From: Rhizobium mesoamericanum STM3625
GTDB lineage: Bacteria > Pseudomonadota > Alphaproteobacteria > Rhizobiales > Rhizobiaceae
Assembly (NCBI RefSeq): GCF_000312665.1
Contig: NZ_HF536773.1
Coordinates: 297,582 to 361,581, forward strand
DNA: 64,000 nucleotides
Direction of reading: 5' to 3'
Shown: piece by piece, positions 61,284 through 64,000 of the stretch
Position numbering within the stretch: position 1 is the stretch's first letter
Layout: every line of letters starts with the position of its first letter
The notes under the pieces: generated by a model
Told to the model about the DNA's origin: nothing
Databases searched by the model: none
The model's input: only the letters and a program-made list of their open reading frames with translations
Program-made: the position numbers and the translations under genes

Positions 61284-61883
61284 ATGAGGAACTTGAATCT
61301 CCCGATGCTCACCGGCTTTAACAGATCCCTGAAGCGACTGTTTGACATCTGCGCTGCGTTCTTCGGACTTATCGTTCTTTCCCCGATCTTCCTTGTCCTT
61401 GTCGTTCTCGTGCGCAGGTCCTCCCCTGGTGGCGCGTTGTTTCTTCAGGAGCGAGTGGGGCGGTTCGAAGTGCCATTCGTTTGCATCAAATTTCGCACGA
61501 TGGCAGCAGGTTCTCCCAATGTCGGGTCTCATGATGCAGCGTCGTCCTGGATCACTCCGCTCGGCCGAAAGTTGCGAGCATACAAGCTCGACGAATTGCC
61601 TCAGCTTATCAACGTTCTGCGCGGTGAAATGAGCTTCGTGGGTCCCCGCCCCTGTCTTCCAACGCAGCATGACGTCATTCTCGCACGACGAAAGCGCAAG
61701 GTGTTCTCCGTGCGGCCTGGCATAACCGGACTGGCCCAGCTTCAGGGAATTGACATGTCGACGCCCGAAACTCTTGCGGAAGTCGACGCCCGCTACATTC
61801 AAAAAGCTGGTTTCTGGCAAGACATGATACTCGTCATCAGCACATTGGCCGGACGAGGAACAGGGGATGCGGCCCCAAAGTAA
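61284..61883 (+). CDS. Bacterial sugar transferase (initiating glycosyltransferase)
   Basis: The protein is about 199 residues from the ATG at 61284. It has one N-terminal membrane segment (LFDICAAFFGLIVLSPIFLV) and the polyprenyl-phosphate transferase core: QERVGRFEVPFVCIKFRTM, the KLRAYKLDELPQLINVLRGEMSFVGPRP region (quoted in part as LDELPQLINVLRGEMSFVGP) and VRPGITGLAQLQG. It loads the first sugar phosphate on undecaprenyl phosphate. Starts at 61257 (TTG, overlapping the epimerase) and 61305 are possible. It ends the polysaccharide operon. Confidence 0.9.
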   Translation: MRNLNLPMLTGFNRSLKRLFDICAAFFGLIVLSPIFLVLVVLVRRSSPGGALFLQERVGRFEVPFVCIKFRTMAAGSPNVGSHDAASSWITPLGRKLRAYKLDELPQLINVLRGEMSFVGPRPCLPTQHDVILARRKRKVFSVRPGITGLAQLQGIDMSTPETLAEVDARYIQKAGFWQDMILVISTLAGRGTGDAAPK

Positions 61884-61991
61884 GCTGGCTGGACGTCGAG
61901 CTGCGCCGCCGGCCGCCTGACGACAATCGCAGGCTATTACTCCCTGGCCATCTGCGGTAGAAATATAAGTTATCCTCGGGGGAGAATTTGC

Positions 61992-62426
61992 ATGACTGCA
62001 GACGACGCCCAGCCTGTCCCCAAAATAACCCGCGGCTCTTGTCATTGCGGCGCGGTTCACTGGGAGTTTCGAGGCATTATTCCAGATGCCACGATCTGCA
62101 ACTGCACGGTTTGCCGGCGCTACGGCGTGCTGTGGGCCTATGACTATGATGGCCAGGGCATTCGCGTCGAAGATAAAACCGACGCGCTCACCGCCTATAT
62201 TTGTGGCTCGCAGAGCCTTTCCTTCAATTTCTGTCGTCGGTGCGGTAATCTCGTCAGTTGGCGCGCTTTGAGGCCAAGCCGAAACGGGCAGACGCGAATT
62301 GCAGTCAACCTCCGTCTTGCCGAACCCGCGGAGGTGGCCGACATTCGCCTGCAGCGGTTTGATGGTCTCCATAGTTTCGAGGACTTGCCGCCCGATGCGC
62401 GCACGGTGGCCGATGTTTGGTTCTAG
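61992..62426 (+). CDS. GFA/CENP-V family zinc protein
   Basis: The 144-residue protein has the GFA pattern of zinc cysteines: GSCHCGAVHWEF, ICNCTVCRRYGVLWAY and NFCRRCGNLVSWRA. The family is named after glutathione-dependent formaldehyde-activating enzyme, but most members are uncharacterised. GGAG lies seven bases before the ATG at 61992. Its 3' end overlaps the convergent cyclase gene by four bases. Confidence 0.88.
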   Translation: MTADDAQPVPKITRGSCHCGAVHWEFRGIIPDATICNCTVCRRYGVLWAYDYDGQGIRVEDKTDALTAYICGSQSLSFNFCRRCGNLVSWRALRPSRNGQTRIAVNLRLAEPAEVADIRLQRFDGLHSFEDLPPDARTVADVWF

Positions 62427-63520
62427 CCGTCCAATTGTCGTTCCTCACCAACGCCGGCAGTCTCATCGTCAGGCAGCGTATAGACCGCACACGGCTCTCT
62501 AATTCCCCGCAACGGGTGGCTGCCCAGAGAAATCAATGCGGCGCTCGTCTCAGCCGCCACCGCGCCAGAAAGCAAGACGGTGTGCCCCAAGACCTTGCAC
62601 AGCCCCTCAAGACGGCTGACCAGATTCACTGCTGGCCCAATAGCCGTAAAGTCCAGTCGGTCGGCCGCGCCGATATTGCCCCAGAGGATTTCCCCGAAAT
62701 GGACTGCCACGCCGAACGGAAGCGGTGGTAAACCCTGGCCTTGGCGCACGATGTCGAGATGGTCCATGCCCGCACGCGCGGAAGCGATGGCAAGCAGCGC
62801 CGCCTCACAGGCGATGCCCGGCGTGCTTGTGACAGGGAAGATCGCCAGGACCCCGTCCCCCATGAATTTAAGCACCTCACCGCCAAAGGCGTGGACGGCA
62901 CCGGCAATTCGATCAAACCAGGCGTCGAGCGTGGCGATCATCACCGCCGGTTCCGTTGCCTCGGAGAGCGCCGTAAAATCGCGCAGATCTGCGCAGAGCA
63001 GCGCGGCCCTTATCGTCTCGCCGGTGCCGCGAGACAGAGCACCGGCTTGCACGCGGGCGGCGCTTCGTCGACCGAGATAGGCCTCGAGAAGCGCGCTCAG
63101 TCCTGCCCTTGCCGACAGCGCTGCCAGGGACGGCGCGGCGAAGCGTGCTGCCAGGTCGAGATTGCCGACCTCGGCAGGCGTGAACGGCCGTGTCCCCGCC
63201 CAGCCCAGTACGGGGCTATCAAGCATTGAGCCCACAGTGCTTTCCTGGACGGGTCCAAGACCGGTCAACCATTCATGCCCGGCCCGATCGTCTGTAGTAA
63301 CGACAAAGCTCAGAGCCTCGATCACGGCCCCGGTTTCGGCGCGCCACAGCCAGGTGCGGCGCGCGATGATCGGGTGGGGTGCTGCAAGTGTCAGGGCGCC
63401 GCCTGCTAGCGGCAACCCGTCATTTAGCAGCCGGCGGCCCAATTCAGCCAGGAACCGCTCGGGATCCGGCGATGCGCCTGCTTCGTCGATCAGCCATGCA
63501 AGGGAGGTGGGCAGATCCAT
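62423..63520 (-). CDS. Adenylate/guanylate cyclase domain protein
   Basis: The 365-residue protein has an N-terminal region without a clear domain (residues 1 to about 165) and a C-terminal class III cyclase domain: AALLCADLRDFTALSEATEP (about 173-192), FGGEVLKFMGDGVLAIFPVT (about 214-233) and WGNIGAADRLDFTAIGPAVN (about 278-297). Both metal-binding aspartates and the GDG motif are present, so cyclic nucleotide synthesis is plausible. The N-terminal part may be a sensor. It is divergent from nothing and convergent with the GFA gene. Confidence 0.88.
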   Translation of the reverse strand: MDLPTSLAWLIDEAGASPDPERFLAELGRRLLNDGLPLAGGALTLAAPHPIIARRTWLWRAETGAVIEALSFVVTTDDRAGHEWLTGLGPVQESTVGSMLDSPVLGWAGTRPFTPAEVGNLDLAARFAAPSLAALSARAGLSALLEAYLGRRSAARVQAGALSRGTGETIRAALLCADLRDFTALSEATEPAVMIATLDAWFDRIAGAVHAFGGEVLKFMGDGVLAIFPVTSTPGIACEAALLAIASARAGMDHLDIVRQGQGLPPLPFGVAVHFGEILWGNIGAADRLDFTAIGPAVNLVSRLEGLCKVLGHTVLLSGAVAAETSAALISLGSHPLRGIREPCAVYTLPDDETAGVGEERQLDG

Positions 63521-63600
63521 TCTTAGATCATGCCATGGCGGCCGAAAGCTGTCACTTGCCGCGCAATTTGTTTACTGCGGTACCGATCGGAAAAAGGCTA

Positions 63601-64000
63601 TCAAACCCGACCGGCCCATTGATCCGGGCCCGGATCACGCCCGGCCGCGCATTCCGCCAGTCTGCCGATATAATGCTCCCAGCCTTCCGCATGTCCGGCA
63701 CACTGCTCGGCATTTGGCAATCCGGTATGTGTCAATCGCAACAGGGTTCCGCCCGACTTCTCGATCAGATCTATTTCCACCAGGCTCGACCCGGGCGGTA
63801 CAATCTCACTCCCGTCCCACCCAAAGCTGTAGGCGAGCCGATGGACGGGCACAACCTCTCGGAAAGACCCCCGAGCGAAGCGAGCGCCGGTAACGTTGAC
63901 GAGATAAAGCCCACCCGGCTGAGGCTCGACCTGTGCCTCCGTCCCCATCCAGCGCAGGATCTTTTCAGGATCGGTGAGCAAGGCAAAAACCGCAGAAGGC
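63601..64000 (-). CDS. SRPBCC (AHSA1-like) domain protein, partial
   Basis: The gene runs off the right edge, so its start is missing. The visible 132 codons read PSAVFALLTDPEKILRWMGT, then PGGLYLVNVTGARFARGSFR, LAYSFGWDGSE and LRLTHTGLPNAEQCAGHAEG with GWEHYIGRL, the classic AHSA1/START-type end. Such proteins bind hydrophobic ligands; many are linked to ArsR regulators. Confidence 0.82.
   Translation of the reverse strand, partial: PSAVFALLTDPEKILRWMGTEAQVEPQPGGLYLVNVTGARFARGSFREVVPVHRLAYSFGWDGSEIVPPGSSLVEIDLIEKSGGTLLRLTHTGLPNAEQCAGHAEGWEHYIGRLAECAAGRDPGPDQWAGRV

Noticed and set aside
61116..62372. 418-residue minus-strand open frame
   Set aside because: Antisense to the epimerase, sugar transferase and GFA genes, all with recognised motifs.
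1..64000. tRNA, rRNA, CRISPR arrays, intact insertion sequences and replication origin
   Set aside because: Read for but none seen; short tRNA-like or repeat signals could still be missed by eye.

Overview
The window looks like a gene-dense, GC-rich alphaproteobacterial replicon of the Rhizobiaceae (Ensifer/Rhizobium type). Pointers are a type II glutamine synthetase with a divergent DUF2735/GstI-like gene, nadABC preceded by a Nudix-type regulator, a BA14K protein, many CUT1 and polar-amino-acid ABC operons, and ATGA-coupled operons. No rRNA, tRNA, CRISPR array, intact insertion sequence or replication origin was seen. A chromosome or a chromid/megaplasmid are both possible; placement is inference.

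Layout. 1-5.7 kb: a partial 2Fe-2S protein with hydantoinase-family hyuB and hyuA, divergent from a FAD amino-acid oxidase across two copies of a 17-bp element. 5.8-9.9 kb: a copper-bufferin-type system (DUF2282 peptide, DUF692/MNIO enzyme, DUF2063 partner, DoxX) followed by its probable ECF sigma/DUF1109 anti-sigma pair; both units carry GTAACA-N16-CG promoters. 10-14.2 kb: small exported proteins, a CbpA/CbpM chaperone pair, a LysE exporter and a BA14K protein. 14.6-22.1 kb: ROK repressor and a CUT1 sugar ABC operon with a dual-SIS isomerase and a PfkB kinase. 22.1-28.9 kb: a polar-amino-acid ABC operon ending in an ammonia-lyase homologue that lacks the MIO Ala-Ser-Gly triad and a SolA-like oxidase, divergent from a HutC-type regulator. 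29-37.2 kb: an accessory stretch with a decayed PhnD-like pseudogene, a gluzincin-like protein, an NTF2-like exported protein, a two-haem-site exported protein and a SAM-cyclase-ATPase-TPR protein.

37.4-41.7 kb: nadA-nadB-nadC and an upstream Nudix-type regulator, with two TATKCTC-N5-GAGCATA palindromes in front of nadA. 42.2-47.2 kb: an XRE regulator and a YcaO-TfuA cluster with a 43-residue peptide gene directly upstream of ycaO and a BTAD/TPR regulator upstream of that; this is the best candidate for an undescribed peptide-modification (RiPP) system. 47.4-49.2 kb: glnII with a sigma-54 promoter, and gstI. 49.4-55.7 kb: flavoprotein, panC-panB, a J-domain protein, a Tim44-domain protein, a YbaK-type deacylase and a DeoR/GlpR-type regulator. 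56.2-61.9 kb: a surface-polysaccharide operon (GT25, polymerase/ligase, CapD-like dehydratase, epimerase, initiating sugar transferase). 61.9-64 kb: a GFA-family protein, a cyclase-domain protein and a partial SRPBCC protein.

Functional themes: metal stress defence (buf-sig), uptake and catabolism of N-containing organic compounds (hyu, the MIO-less lyase operon, sugar/amino-sugar operon), nitrogen assimilation (glnII/gstI), cofactor synthesis (NAD, pantothenate) and surface polysaccharide. All assignments rest on reading motifs and gene order; no database search was run.
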